Assembly (NCBI GenBank): GCA_031416415.1
Contig: JANOTP010000252.1
Coordinates: 1 to 33,828, forward strand
DNA: 33,828 bases
Direction of reading: 5' to 3'
Origin: JANYCO01 sp031416415
GTDB taxonomy: Bacteria > Bacteroidota > Bacteroidia > Cytophagales > Cytophagaceae
Position 1 is the stretch's first letter, and each line of letters begins with the position of its first letter. Under the pieces are notes generated by a model that was given only the letters and a program-made list of their open reading frames with translations, made no database searches and was not told the DNA's origin. The translations under genes and the position numbers were made by a program. Shown in pieces: positions 9,131-17,458 of the stretch.

Positions 9131-10375
9131 ATGATTTATAAAAAGAAGTACGAACTGTTTTTTTTATTCTTATTCTTACTGCCAGTTTTAATTCTCCGTG
9201 TGAATGTTGAGAGTACAAGATACTGTACGCCTGATTCTGTATACTATTTAGAGGTTTCACAGAATATATTGTCAGGATATGGAGCTGTAGGGCCTAAAGC
9301 ATTTGATTATAATGCTGATAAAACCAAGATATTTCCTTTGTATGACCAAACGCCCTTTGGAAGACCTGATTTGTATCAAAAAGAATATTTTGCAATATGG
9401 CCACTTGGTTACCCATCTTGTATTGTTGCGGTATCGTATATCACAAATCTTTCCCCTTTGTGGGCCTCTAAGGTGGTTAATATACTATTACTAGCACTTT
9501 GTTTTTATTTACTTTATCTTTTATTTGAGGGTTCATCTTATCTACCTATGTATTATTTTGGGAGTTTTACAATGTTAGAAATATGTTCGTATACTTGGTC
9601 AGAAAATTTATTTATTCCTTTTTTCTTATTGTTTATACTTGCCCTTAAGAAAAATCATACTGCCGAAACCGTAACGTTAAATAATGTTATTATGCTTTCT
9701 TCGGCCCTTCTTATAATGTGCCTTGCAAGGTATGCCTCCGTTATATTTTATGTAATAGCTTTTGTTTTTATGCTCTATTATTACAAGAAATCAGAATTAA
9801 TAAAGGTAAAGACTATTTTTTACAGCCTTATAGTAAGCACTCTATTGTTGGGAATATATCTTTTCAATAATTATATAAACGCAGGATACATGACTGGTAT
9901 GCCAAGAGTAAATACTCAAGATTTCACCTCACTGGAATTAATTGAGAAATTTTTCATGGGTATGTTTCATCAGTTGCACCTAGTAAAACAGTTTAGATTT
10001 TCTGGAACTGCAGATATGATTTTCTATTTAATGCTGACCTTTATTCAGCTATCGCTTATGATGTATATAGCTTATTTGCTTCATAAAAGTACAGTTGTAA
10101 AAAGCATGGCTCAAAAAAGTATAGCCATGTTAGGTATTGGTAGTGTATACTTAGTGTTTTTAATTTATATGACTTTTACTTCTACCATTGATCCTTTTGA
10201 TTATCGAACATTATTGCCATTTTCATTTCCTGTCATGGTAGTAATATTATATGAGATAGAAGAGCGGTTAAATAGTAATAATAAAAAGAATGCAATTGTA
10301 ATTATTAAATTATTTTTTATTTTTTCAATGTTTATGAACCTTCCTAAAAAATATTTATTAGAATTATTGTTTTAA
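9131..10375 (+). CDS. Polytopic membrane protein, GT-C glycosyltransferase-like
   Basis: 414 residues with about ten hydrophobic helices spread over the length. After the first helix (about 8-24) there is an outside loop with TPDSVYYLEVSQNILSGYG (33-51). It resembles the first-loop motif of lipid-linked GT-C sugar transferases (PMT/GT39-like), where the acidic residue (here Asp35) is catalytic. The call to that superfamily is inference from topology plus this motif; the sugar, donor and acceptor are unknown. It is monocistronic: upstream is divergent hemF, and its stop codon lies 2 bp from the convergent tamL stop. AT content and codon use resemble the neighbours. Confidence 0.75.
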   Translation: MIYKKKYELFFLFLFLLPVLILRVNVESTRYCTPDSVYYLEVSQNILSGYGAVGPKAFDYNADKTKIFPLYDQTPFGRPDLYQKEYFAIWPLGYPSCIVAVSYITNLSPLWASKVVNILLLALCFYLLYLLFEGSSYLPMYYFGSFTMLEICSYTWSENLFIPFFLLFILALKKNHTAETVTLNNVIMLSSALLIMCLARYASVIFYVIAFVFMLYYYKKSELIKVKTIFYSLIVSTLLLGIYLFNNYINAGYMTGMPRVNTQDFTSLELIEKFFMGMFHQLHLVKQFRFSGTADMIFYLMLTFIQLSLMMYIAYLLHKSTVVKSMAQKSIAMLGIGSVYLVFLIYMTFTSTIDPFDYRTLLPFSFPVMVVILYEIEERLNSNNKKNAIVIIKLFFIFSMFMNLPKKYLLELLF

Positions 10376-10377
10376 TT

Positions 10378-12795
10378 TTAAAATGGATAACCTATGCCGA
10401 GATTGTAAACCGCTCTACCAAATCCATATTTACTATTAAGTTTTTCACCTACTGGCAAAGCCGGGTCGATAACTTTATTAGCTACGTCAAGTCTAATAAT
10501 TAAGAATGAAAAGTCGAGTCTTAAGCCAACACCTGCTCCAACAGCTATATCACTTATTGCTTTTGGGAATTTAAATTGTCCGCCCGTTTTTTCATCTTTA
10601 ATTGTCCATACGTTACCTGCATCAACAAAGAGTGCGCCATTAAAAATGCCAGTTAATTTAAATCTGTATTCGTAGTTTGTTTCAAATAATATTTCTCCAG
10701 GTTCTTCATAAAGATAGCCCTTTTGAGAATTGCCATTATACGATCCCGGCCCTAATCGTCTAGGTTTCCATGCACGTATACTAGAATTTCCACCTGTAAA
10801 GAAATATTTTTCATACGGTAACGCATATAATTCCTCTTTGTTAGAATGAGCAAGAGGATGTGCATACCCTAAATTAAATCTAATTACCAACTTATTTTTT
10901 TTCTGTATCGGTATATAATAACGCACATCTAAACCTAGGCGTACATATTGAAATATTTGTTTGTTAAATAATCTACTACTATCACGATCCATAGGCGATG
11001 CGTATTGTTTGGCAATTAACCGAGGGATGAAGCCACCAAACTCAAATGCAGGTCGAATGTATTTGGTTACCTTTTTTGAATTCAATTCGTTGTTGTTATA
11101 CACGTAACTAAACTGGAAGCTTGTAACTAGAGAAGGGTTGAAGCTTAGGTATAAATTACTACCGTTAGCTTTTAATTCATTCAAAAAATCGTTATAGGTT
11201 GGATCTAATTTTGAATCAATAAAACTAATATCAATAGGCGTAATAAAAAAACTTGAATATATGTTTTTACTGAACGAATACGTTAGACCACTTTTGAAGG
11301 ACTCTCTTCTATATTCAGGTCTTTTGACAAAAGTATAACCCACATAAAATTTTACTTTTGGGTAATAACTTTTCATTATTTCTCTCAGTCTACTAGGGAT
11401 TAATAGTTGGGATACTCCAACAGAACTGTAGGCCGAAAATTCACGAGCTCTATATGCTTCTGTTTGTGAGGCATTTGTATATTGAGCTTCAAAGGAATAT
11501 CGAAAAGTATTTTCTATTACTTCCAACCATCTAAAAATATTTCTAGATTTTAGAGTAAAGCTTAAAAAAGGTCCTGGTATTAACGCCTGGCTTACACTCA
11601 GCCCATATTCTTGACTAAGCTGAAACTTACTCATCGATTGTGAATTTATGTAAGCGGTAAGAGTGTTGTTAATAGTGTCGTATTTATTTTCAATAACATT
11701 TACATTTACAAACTTATATATATCCATTGAACTAAGTAGTCGTTGCGTTTTTTGGAATTCAGATTGATTGTAAATATCATAAGGTCGAATAGTGATTTTA
11801 TAATCAAGTAATTTCCTGATAAATGTTTTTTTGTAATAGGTATAGTATATTTGTTTGTAAAAAAAAGTATCCCTAACAGCGGTTTCTAAATTTGCTTTTC
11901 TTCCAATAGGTTTATCATTGAGAGTAAAATACATTTTATTAACTCTGTAGATTTTATGAGTATCTTCAATCAGAACAGTTATATTAACTTTATAAGGTGC
12001 GGAAAGCATGCTGTCAATGTTAAAAATTATGCTTTGTCTTTGAAAGTTAAAATATCCATTATCTTTTAAAAATTTATAAATATTTTCTCGTTCCGCATTT
12101 AGTTTTTCTTCGTCATAATTTTCCTTGACCTGAATTTTTTTTGTGTATAATTTCGGATTACTTATTAATCTTTCGATTAAAGAGTCAGTGATAGTATACT
12201 TTATAGAGTCTATCGTGTAGGGCTTACCTGCAATAACGATATACCGAACAGATACTCTTTTTCTATACTTTGAAGTGTCAATTTCAGAGGTCACTTTACT
12301 ATTGAAATATCCTTTGGAAAAAAGATATCCTTTCATCGATGAAATGGTGTATTTTACTTTTAACGAGTCGAATATTTCAGGAGGCTCTCCAAATGTTCGC
12401 ATAAAAGCATTCCCTTTATTAAGAGAAAGATTTTTACGAGCTATTTTTTTATCTCTTTTGTCAAGGATTCTATTTTTAGAAAATTCAGTTTTAGCTCTAC
12501 TGCTTTTTGCGTTATATTTTAAATTTATTTTTTCTTTTTTACGATTTATTCTTGCAGTATCTTGAAATATTTTGCCAAAATTATAAAGGTTAGCATACGG
12601 TAGAAAGCCGAAAATTTTACGATTATTTATTTGTTTATATAAATCAGTCATATTAGAATAATTGTCTTTCGGAGCACCTTTAAGACTGTTTTTATACAAT
12701 ATGTATTCGTCTTTCTTAAGGTGCTTTGTAGCGGAGCAACCCCAAAGAAAAAACATTGAAACAATGCTAATAAAAACGTAATTTAGTGGCCTCAA
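10378..12795 (-). CDS. tamL: TamL, BamA/TamA-family outer membrane lipoprotein
   Basis: 805-residue Omp85-superfamily protein, the lipidated Bacteroidota counterpart of TamA, presumed to act with TamB in outer membrane assembly or lipid transport. A lipoprotein signal ends in LWGC (Cys20). POTRA-like repeats fill about 150-360 (for example SMKGYLFSKGYFNSKVTSEI and IYKFLKDNGYFNFQRQS, both with the typical GYF). The C-terminal half is a 16-strand-type barrel containing GGNSSIRAWKPRRLGPG, the L6-loop motif with the conserved R-G/W region, and ending in the strand YNLGIGYPF. The start is TTG, because no in-frame ATG allows a full signal peptide. No tamB gene follows, so the partner must be elsewhere. 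Divergent from the methyltransferase gene with only 12 bp between start codons. Confidence 0.88.
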   Translation of the reverse strand: MRPLNYVFISIVSMFFLWGCSATKHLKKDEYILYKNSLKGAPKDNYSNMTDLYKQINNRKIFGFLPYANLYNFGKIFQDTARINRKKEKINLKYNAKSSRAKTEFSKNRILDKRDKKIARKNLSLNKGNAFMRTFGEPPEIFDSLKVKYTISSMKGYLFSKGYFNSKVTSEIDTSKYRKRVSVRYIVIAGKPYTIDSIKYTITDSLIERLISNPKLYTKKIQVKENYDEEKLNAERENIYKFLKDNGYFNFQRQSIIFNIDSMLSAPYKVNITVLIEDTHKIYRVNKMYFTLNDKPIGRKANLETAVRDTFFYKQIYYTYYKKTFIRKLLDYKITIRPYDIYNQSEFQKTQRLLSSMDIYKFVNVNVIENKYDTINNTLTAYINSQSMSKFQLSQEYGLSVSQALIPGPFLSFTLKSRNIFRWLEVIENTFRYSFEAQYTNASQTEAYRAREFSAYSSVGVSQLLIPSRLREIMKSYYPKVKFYVGYTFVKRPEYRRESFKSGLTYSFSKNIYSSFFITPIDISFIDSKLDPTYNDFLNELKANGSNLYLSFNPSLVTSFQFSYVYNNNELNSKKVTKYIRPAFEFGGFIPRLIAKQYASPMDRDSSRLFNKQIFQYVRLGLDVRYYIPIQKKNKLVIRFNLGYAHPLAHSNKEELYALPYEKYFFTGGNSSIRAWKPRRLGPGSYNGNSQKGYLYEEPGEILFETNYEYRFKLTGIFNGALFVDAGNVWTIKDEKTGGQFKFPKAISDIAVGAGVGLRLDFSFLIIRLDVANKVIDPALPVGEKLNSKYGFGRAVYNLGIGYPF
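12756..12786 (+). promoter_or_regulatory. Putative promoter for the SpoU methyltransferase gene, inside tamL
   Basis: TTG (12756-12758) and TAATTTAG (12779-12786, one mismatch to TAnnTTTG) are separated by 20 bp. They lie inside the 5' end of tamL and would start transcription about 15 bp before the ATG at 12808. Confidence 0.4.
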
Positions 12796-12807
12796 AACTT
12801 CTGATAA

Positions 12808-13554
12808 ATGTTTTCTAAAAACAAAATTAAATTTATAAAATCCCTACAAATTAAGAAATTTCGCATAGAAAATAAGAAATTTTTAGTAGAAGGGGCGAAA
12901 AGTATTTTGGAATTGATTAGTTCTGACTATATTATAAGTGAATTATATATATCAGAATGGTTTTATAAAGAGCATTTTTTACTTATTTCTGGCAGGAAAA
13001 TACAAGCTGAAATAATTAAAGAAAATGATTTGATAAGTATTAGCACTTTTTCTACTAATAACGCAGGGGTCGCAGTGGTAGAAATGAAAGAAAATAAATC
13101 TATTACAGTTGAGAAAGATGAGTATGCAATCGTATTAGACGATATAAAAGATCCAGGTAATCTGGGAACAATTATTCGAATTGCCGATTGGTATGGTATT
13201 TCTAAAATTATATGTTCAGAAACGACTGCTGACTTTTACAATCCAAAGGTAATAGCAGCTTCAATGGGCTCTTTTACAAGGCTTGAGAAGTATTATTGTA
13301 ATTTGGAAATCTTTCTATCAGATGTCAAACTGCCAATTTACGGAGCTGATTTGCTCGGAAAAGATGTTCATCATTTTCCATTTTCTACAGGAGGGTATTT
13401 AATTATGGGAAATGAGTCTGTGGGATTAAGCGAAGGTTTAGAAAAATTTATCACAGAGAAGATAAGTATACCTTCTTATGGTAGTGCCGAATCGCTTAAT
13501 GTAGCAATAGCTACTGCTATTATTTGTGATAATCTTAAAAGAAAGATTAATTGA
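12808..13554 (+). CDS. TrmH/SpoU-family RNA 2'-O-methyltransferase
   Basis: SAM-dependent methylation of a ribose 2'-OH in rRNA or tRNA; the target base is not predictable. 248 residues. An N-terminal substrate-binding domain (about 1-95, with FRIENKKFLVEGAKSI) precedes the knotted SPOUT domain (105-248). All three SpoU motifs are present: motif 1 DIKDPGNLGTIIRIADWYGI (112-131), motif 2 LIMGNESVGLS (198-208), motif 3 IPSYGSAESLNVAIATAI (221-238). Divergent neighbour of tamL, a pairing I recall from other Bacteroidota. Its stop is one base from the convergent next gene. Confidence 0.93.
   Translation: MFSKNKIKFIKSLQIKKFRIENKKFLVEGAKSILELISSDYIISELYISEWFYKEHFLLISGRKIQAEIIKENDLISISTFSTNNAGVAVVEMKENKSITVEKDEYAIVLDDIKDPGNLGTIIRIADWYGISKIICSETTADFYNPKVIAASMGSFTRLEKYYCNLEIFLSDVKLPIYGADLLGKDVHHFPFSTGGYLIMGNESVGLSEGLEKFITEKISIPSYGSAESLNVAIATAIICDNLKRKIN
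12822..12850 (-). promoter_or_regulatory. Putative promoter for tamL, inside the methyltransferase gene
   Basis: On the minus strand TTTG (12850-12847) and TAATTTTG (12829-12822) are 17 bp apart, matching the phylum consensus. They would give a start near 12816 and a short leader before the TTG start of tamL. Confidence 0.45.
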
Positions 13555-13555
13555 C

Positions 13556-14815
13556 CTAGGTTTTTTGTTTTTTCTTTTTTGCAGCAGGAAATAATACGTT
13601 GTTTAGTATCAATCTAAACCCTGGAGAGTTAGGATGTAGGTTCAAATCTGTTGGATCTTCTCCTACAAAATGTTGATAATCTTCTGGATCATGACCACCA
13701 TAAAATGTCCACGTCCCTTTTCCAAACCCGCCATGAATATACCTTGCTTCACTTATAGATTTTGTTTCTCCCATTACTAAAACATCATGCTTTAATAACC
13801 TTTTTTTAAATGCGGTAGTTTGTCCCATAAATCCTTTGATAGTAGATTCATGATTTTGTGTTAACATGGTAGGTACTGGATCCCATTTGGCTGAGAATTG
13901 AAACAACGTAAAGAAGTCCGTTCCTTCTGATAGGCCTCTATCCTCTGGATTATTGTCTATGTTAGAATATTCATATTTGAATGGATCTTGAACGATAGAA
14001 AAATTTTCAAAAGCAAACGTTTTTTTATAATCAAGTTTTTGTTGAGCCATTTGATCCATTGGGTCTCCGTCGTACATGAAATCACATATATCAACACCTT
14101 CAGATGACAATGCTATGTCATAGGTGTCAGTGGCAGAACACATAGCAAACATAAATCCACCACCAGCGCAAAAGTCTCTGATTTTTTTTACAACAGCGAG
14201 TTTTAATTCTGAGACTTTCTTAAACCCATGTTTTTTTGCAGAGGCCTCGTATTCTTGTTGTTGTTTGAGATACCAAGCTTGATTTCTGTATTGAGCATAA
14301 AATTTCCCATACTGACCTGTAAAGTCCTCGTGATGGAGGTGGAGCCAGTCGTATTTAGGTAACTCATTGTACATTACTTCGTCATCAAATACTGTTGTGT
14401 AAGGTATTTCAGCATACGTGAGTACCATTGTTACTGCATCGTCCCAAGGAAGTTTGGTTTTAGGAGAATAGACGGCTACCTTAGGTGGTTTTTCTAATTT
14501 CATGACTTCCATATTTACATCTGGACTAGAAATATAGCTTACGATTTCGCTGGCTTGTGCATCCGATATTACTTCATAATCGACTCCTCTTATTACTAGC
14601 TCATTTTCAAATTTCTGATTGTGTATAAACATAAAACTACCTCCGCGGTAATTTAATAACCAATTTACATCTTGTTCAAAAGACAGAATCCAATAAGCTA
14701 TTCCGTAGGCCTTTAAATGATTTCGTTGATCCTTATCCATTGGTATAAGAATTTGAGTAGCAAAAGAATTTAGGCCTAAGAATAAAAAAAACAGCAAAAC
14801 AGTGTATTTGCGCAT
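13556..14815 (-). CDS. Secreted protein of the family often labelled 'asparagine synthetase B' in Bacteroidota
   Basis: 419 residues from the ATG at 14815, chosen because it begins a clean signal peptide (MRKYTVLLFFLFLGLNSFA); a longer frame to 14854 would bury it. The mature part begins QILIPMDKDQRNHLKAYG. The central region (PKVAVYSPKTKLPWDDAV to about residue 260) resembles a Rossmann or glutamine-amidotransferase-like fold, with GGGFMFAMCSATDTYDIAL around a Cys that sits like a nucleophile elbow. There is no N-terminal Cys2 and no ATP-pyrophosphatase loop, so the common 'asparagine synthetase B' label is not supported, and an exported asparagine synthetase makes no sense. Real function unknown. 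Stop is one base from the convergent methyltransferase gene. Confidence 0.8.
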   Translation of the reverse strand: MRKYTVLLFFLFLGLNSFATQILIPMDKDQRNHLKAYGIAYWILSFEQDVNWLLNYRGGSFMFIHNQKFENELVIRGVDYEVISDAQASEIVSYISSPDVNMEVMKLEKPPKVAVYSPKTKLPWDDAVTMVLTYAEIPYTTVFDDEVMYNELPKYDWLHLHHEDFTGQYGKFYAQYRNQAWYLKQQQEYEASAKKHGFKKVSELKLAVVKKIRDFCAGGGFMFAMCSATDTYDIALSSEGVDICDFMYDGDPMDQMAQQKLDYKKTFAFENFSIVQDPFKYEYSNIDNNPEDRGLSEGTDFFTLFQFSAKWDPVPTMLTQNHESTIKGFMGQTTAFKKRLLKHDVLVMGETKSISEARYIHGGFGKGTWTFYGGHDPEDYQHFVGEDPTDLNLHPNSPGFRLILNNVLFPAAKKKKQKT

Positions 14816-15010
14816 AATTTTTGTGTACTTTGTGATGTAATTTATAATATACAAATATCTAATTTAAAACAATTACATTTAGATTATTATCTATTTTAAT
14901 TGGTGTTTGTTAATAAAAATTGCATTTTAGCATTTAAAATGTTTGCAAAAAAGGGGTTATTTACTTGTTTCGTATGTATTAAATAATCATTTTTGTTTAT
15001 ATTTTTGTGT

Positions 15011-15018
15011 TATTTTTG
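15011..15018 (+). promoter_or_regulatory. Putative -7 element for the secreted protein at 15043
   Basis: TATTTTTG exactly fits TAnnTTTG, 24 bp before the ATG. The nearest upstream TTTG (14992-14995) is only 15 bp away, closer than usual. Confidence 0.4.
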
Positions 15019-15042
15019 GAAATATAATAGAATAAAGAAATT

Positions 15043-15822
15043 ATGAAAATTAGATTTTTACTGGTTAGCCTTATATTACTGAATATGCTTTCAGCAAAAG
15101 CTGGTATATTGACTCTTACTGGTGTTTATCAGGGTAAAAATTTGTATATACAAAATCCTTTTACGGGAAACCAAAAGGATTTTTGTGCGAATGAAGTATT
15201 TGTCAATGATATTAAAGTTTTGACAAATATACAGTCAAGTGCTTTTGAGATCGATTTGTCTCATTTGAAAGTACAAGAGCCCGTTACAATTAAAATAACT
15301 CATAAAGATGATTGTAAGCCAAAAATACTTAACCCACAGGTTATTAAGGCTACAAGTTCCTTTCAGTTTAGTTCATTTAATGTAGACAAAGATCATCTGA
15401 TCTGGTCTACTAAAGGAGAGAAGCCAGGTGGAAAAATATTTATAGAACACTTTCTATATAACTCATGGGTTACTATTAAAGAGATGCCTGCCAAAGGTGG
15501 TGTAATTATTAATAATTATGATCTTAAGAGTTCTCATAATTCAGATTTAAATAAGTATAGAGCTAAATTTGTGGAGTCAGACGGTCAAGTTTTTTATTCT
15601 CAAATTGTTGAGTTTAAATCAACCTTAGAAAAAGTCACTTTTTATCCAACTAGAGTTACAGATAAAATTACTCTATCTAGAGAAACTGATTATCAAATAT
15701 TAGATGCATATGGTACTGAAGTTAAAAAAGGGAGAGGTAAAGAAGTAGATCTTACTGGCAAACCTTCTGGTGTTTACTATCTTAATGCGGATAACCAAAC
15801 GAATAAAATATTTAAGAAATAG
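15043..15822 (+). CDS. Secreted protein of unknown function with C-terminal T9SS-like tail
   Basis: 259 residues. The signal peptide ends near Ala20 (LLNMLSAKA). The beta-rich body includes VYQGKNLYIQNPF (residues 28-40), a pattern I associate with periplasmic or surface proteins of Cytophagales, though I cannot name the family. The last 60 residues (VTFYPTRVTDKITL, then YQILDAYGTEVKKG, then KPSGVYYL, ending NKIFKK) follow the strand order of a type A Por sorting domain. The usual YPNP is replaced by YPTR. If real, the protein is exported by the type IX system and sorted to the surface; this is inference. Stand-alone transcription unit, closed by the strong hairpin at 15838-15892. Confidence 0.75.
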   Translation: MKIRFLLVSLILLNMLSAKAGILTLTGVYQGKNLYIQNPFTGNQKDFCANEVFVNDIKVLTNIQSSAFEIDLSHLKVQEPVTIKITHKDDCKPKILNPQVIKATSSFQFSSFNVDKDHLIWSTKGEKPGGKIFIEHFLYNSWVTIKEMPAKGGVIINNYDLKSSHNSDLNKYRAKFVESDGQVFYSQIVEFKSTLEKVTFYPTRVTDKITLSRETDYQILDAYGTEVKKGRGKEVDLTGKPSGVYYLNADNQTNKIFKK

Positions 15823-15837
15823 TATAATTGTATTGTT

Positions 15838-15892
15838 AGTCTTTAAAGTAAGGAGAGTTTTTTTCGAAAGCTCTCCTTTTACTTTAAAGACT
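15838..15892 (+). terminator. Rho-independent-type terminator after the secreted protein gene
   Basis: Arms AGTCTTTAAAGTAAGGAGAG (15838-15857) and 15871-15892 pair over about 20 bases with two extra bases on the 3' side. The loop is 13 bases, followed by ATTTTTAACTTTT. Begins 15 bp after the stop codon. Confidence 0.8.
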
Positions 15893-16158
15893 ATTTTTAA
15901 CTTTTAATGATAATCTAAAAGGGATGCTATAATAGGACATTATCATAAATAGGAATTTAGACTTTATTTTCGTACCTTTGCACCATCGCTAAAGAAAGAA
16001 ATATAGTGCTTTCAAAGGGTTTCTCAGGGGATCACATTTTTAGTCAAACATTATTTCGCCACTTTATTTATTCCATTGCGCTCAGTAAATATCTTGTATA
16101 GATACTGTTAGAAATGCAAATGTTGCATTTTGTTGTTTTGTTAATTTAAATAAAAACT
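15893..16158 (+). promoter_or_regulatory. Promoter and long leader of the RRM gene
   Basis: TACCTTTG at 15973-15980 matches the phylum -7 element exactly, so the transcript should start near 15985 and carry a leader of about 170 bases without an open frame. The leader ends with two stem-loops: TATCT/AGATA at 16090-16104 and a perfect 8-bp stem AAATGCAA-ATG-TTGCATTT at 16112-16130 followed by a U-rich run. Such leaders often control RNA-binding or cold-shock proteins; here that is inference. Confidence 0.55.
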
Positions 16159-16455
16159 ATGAATATATACATTGGAAATATCAGCTTAAGATTAAACGAG
16201 GATCATGTGAGGCAGTTGTTTGAAGCGTTTGGAGAGGTAGCTTCAGTTAAATTAGTGAAAGATTTTAATACTGGTGGCTCTAAAGGAACTGCTTTTGTAG
16301 AAATGAAATATGAAGCAGAGGCTAAGACAGCCATAGAAAAATTAAACAGGTGCGAATTGGACGGTAAGAAAATGATTGTTAGTCCAGCAAAAGATCCCTC
16401 AGAAAGAAAGAAGGTTAACGCAGGTGGAAATAATAATTCCAGAAAAAGATTTTAA
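16159..16455 (+). CDS. RRM-domain RNA-binding protein
   Basis: 98-residue protein made of one RNA recognition motif plus a short basic tail. RNP2 is IYIGNI (3-8) and RNP1 is KGTAFVEM (42-49), with the aromatic residues for RNA stacking at Tyr4 and Phe46. The tail (about 79-98, SERKKVNAGGNNNSRKRF) is Lys/Arg/Asn/Gly-rich. Small RRM proteins of this type are widespread in Bacteroidota and cyanobacteria, and some act as global post-transcriptional regulators; the targets here are unknown. Stands alone behind a long structured leader and ends at a bidirectional terminator. Confidence 0.93.
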   Translation: MNIYIGNISLRLNEDHVRQLFEAFGEVASVKLVKDFNTGGSKGTAFVEMKYEAEAKTAIEKLNRCELDGKKMIVSPAKDPSERKKVNAGGNNNSRKRF

Positions 16456-16467
16456 TATCTAAAAAAT

Positions 16468-16496
16468 AAAAAAACCACCCAATAGGTGGTTTTTTT
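16468..16496. terminator. Bidirectional terminator between RRM gene and cysM
   Basis: Stem ACCACC (16474-16479) with GGTGGT (16485-16490), a 5-base loop, flanked by A6 (16468-16473) and T6 (16491-16496). The A-run and T-run make it work in both directions, serving the two convergent genes. Confidence 0.88.
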
Positions 16497-16532
16497 ATTT
16501 TTTTCAAAAGTATTAGAAAAGAGATCTGCTTA

Positions 16533-17417
16533 CTATCCTCCAAATAAATCGCTTGAAAGATATCTGTCTCCTCTGTCGCAAATGATACAGACAATATTAC
16601 CATTGTCGATAGTTTCTGCTAATTTTAATGCCGCTGCTACAGCTCCACCGCTGCTCATTCCAGAAAAAACACCTTCTTTGCGAGCCAGTATGTTTGCCAT
16701 TTTTCGTGCTTCTTCCTCAGAGATATCTATTATACTGTCTACTCTAGAAGGATCGAATATCTTGGGTAGGTACTCTTTTGGCCAACGACGAATGCCTGGT
16801 ATTTTTGAACCATCCGTTGGTTGAACTCCAATAATTTGAATTTCTTTATTTTGTTCTTTTAGAAATTTAGACGTTCCCATAATAGTACCGGTTGTACCCA
16901 TAGAAGAAACAAAATGAGTTATTTTACCATTTGTATCTTTCCATATTTCAGGCCCTGTAGTACGGTAGTGCGCCATGTAATTATCAGGGTTAGCAAATTG
17001 GTCCAACATTAAATAACCACCTTTCGCAACTTTAGCATGAGCGTAATCAATTGATTCCTCAATTGACCCGTTGGCAGAGGTAAGTGTTACTTTTGCCCCA
17101 AATGCTTCCATTGTTAGTATACGTTCCTTAGTAGAATTTTCTGGCATTACAAGTTCAATGTCAATTGCAAAAAGTCGAGCAATCATCGCCAATGCAATGC
17201 CTGTATTGCCACTAGTTGCTTCTATAAGCTTTGTTCCAGGTGTCAATTCCCCTCTTTCTAAAGCACCTTTTATCATACTATAAGCCGCTCTATCTTTTAC
17301 ACTTCCGCCAGGATTGTGCCCTTCCAATTTGCCATATAATTTAATTCCTTCTTTGATGCCAAGTCTATTGAGCTCTACTAGTGGTGTATTGCCTACAAAA
17401 TCTAATAATGTTGCCAT
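16533..17417 (-). CDS. cysM: Cysteine synthase, CysM-type
   Basis: PLP enzyme that makes cysteine from O-acetylserine and sulfide (or thiosulfate for CysM). 294 residues. Lys41 in GGSVKDRAA is the PLP lysine; the Asn loop EATSGNTGIALA (66-77) and the phosphate-binding GTTGTIMGTSKF (about 173-184) are intact. The segment GIRRWPKEYLPKIF is characteristic of the CysM subgroup, which is why I prefer CysM to CysK. Last gene of a minus-strand run purB - OMP - S41 - cysM with 10-41 bp gaps. Functionally it links with the osmC/metZ sulfur genes about 4 kb downstream on the other strand. Confidence 0.92.
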   Translation of the reverse strand: MATLLDFVGNTPLVELNRLGIKEGIKLYGKLEGHNPGGSVKDRAAYSMIKGALERGELTPGTKLIEATSGNTGIALAMIARLFAIDIELVMPENSTKERILTMEAFGAKVTLTSANGSIEESIDYAHAKVAKGGYLMLDQFANPDNYMAHYRTTGPEIWKDTNGKITHFVSSMGTTGTIMGTSKFLKEQNKEIQIIGVQPTDGSKIPGIRRWPKEYLPKIFDPSRVDSIIDISEEEARKMANILARKEGVFSGMSSGGAVAAALKLAETIDNGNIVCIICDRGDRYLSSDLFGG

Positions 17418-17458
17418 TTAATAAATTATGGATAATGAATTTGAAGATGATTTTTTAG

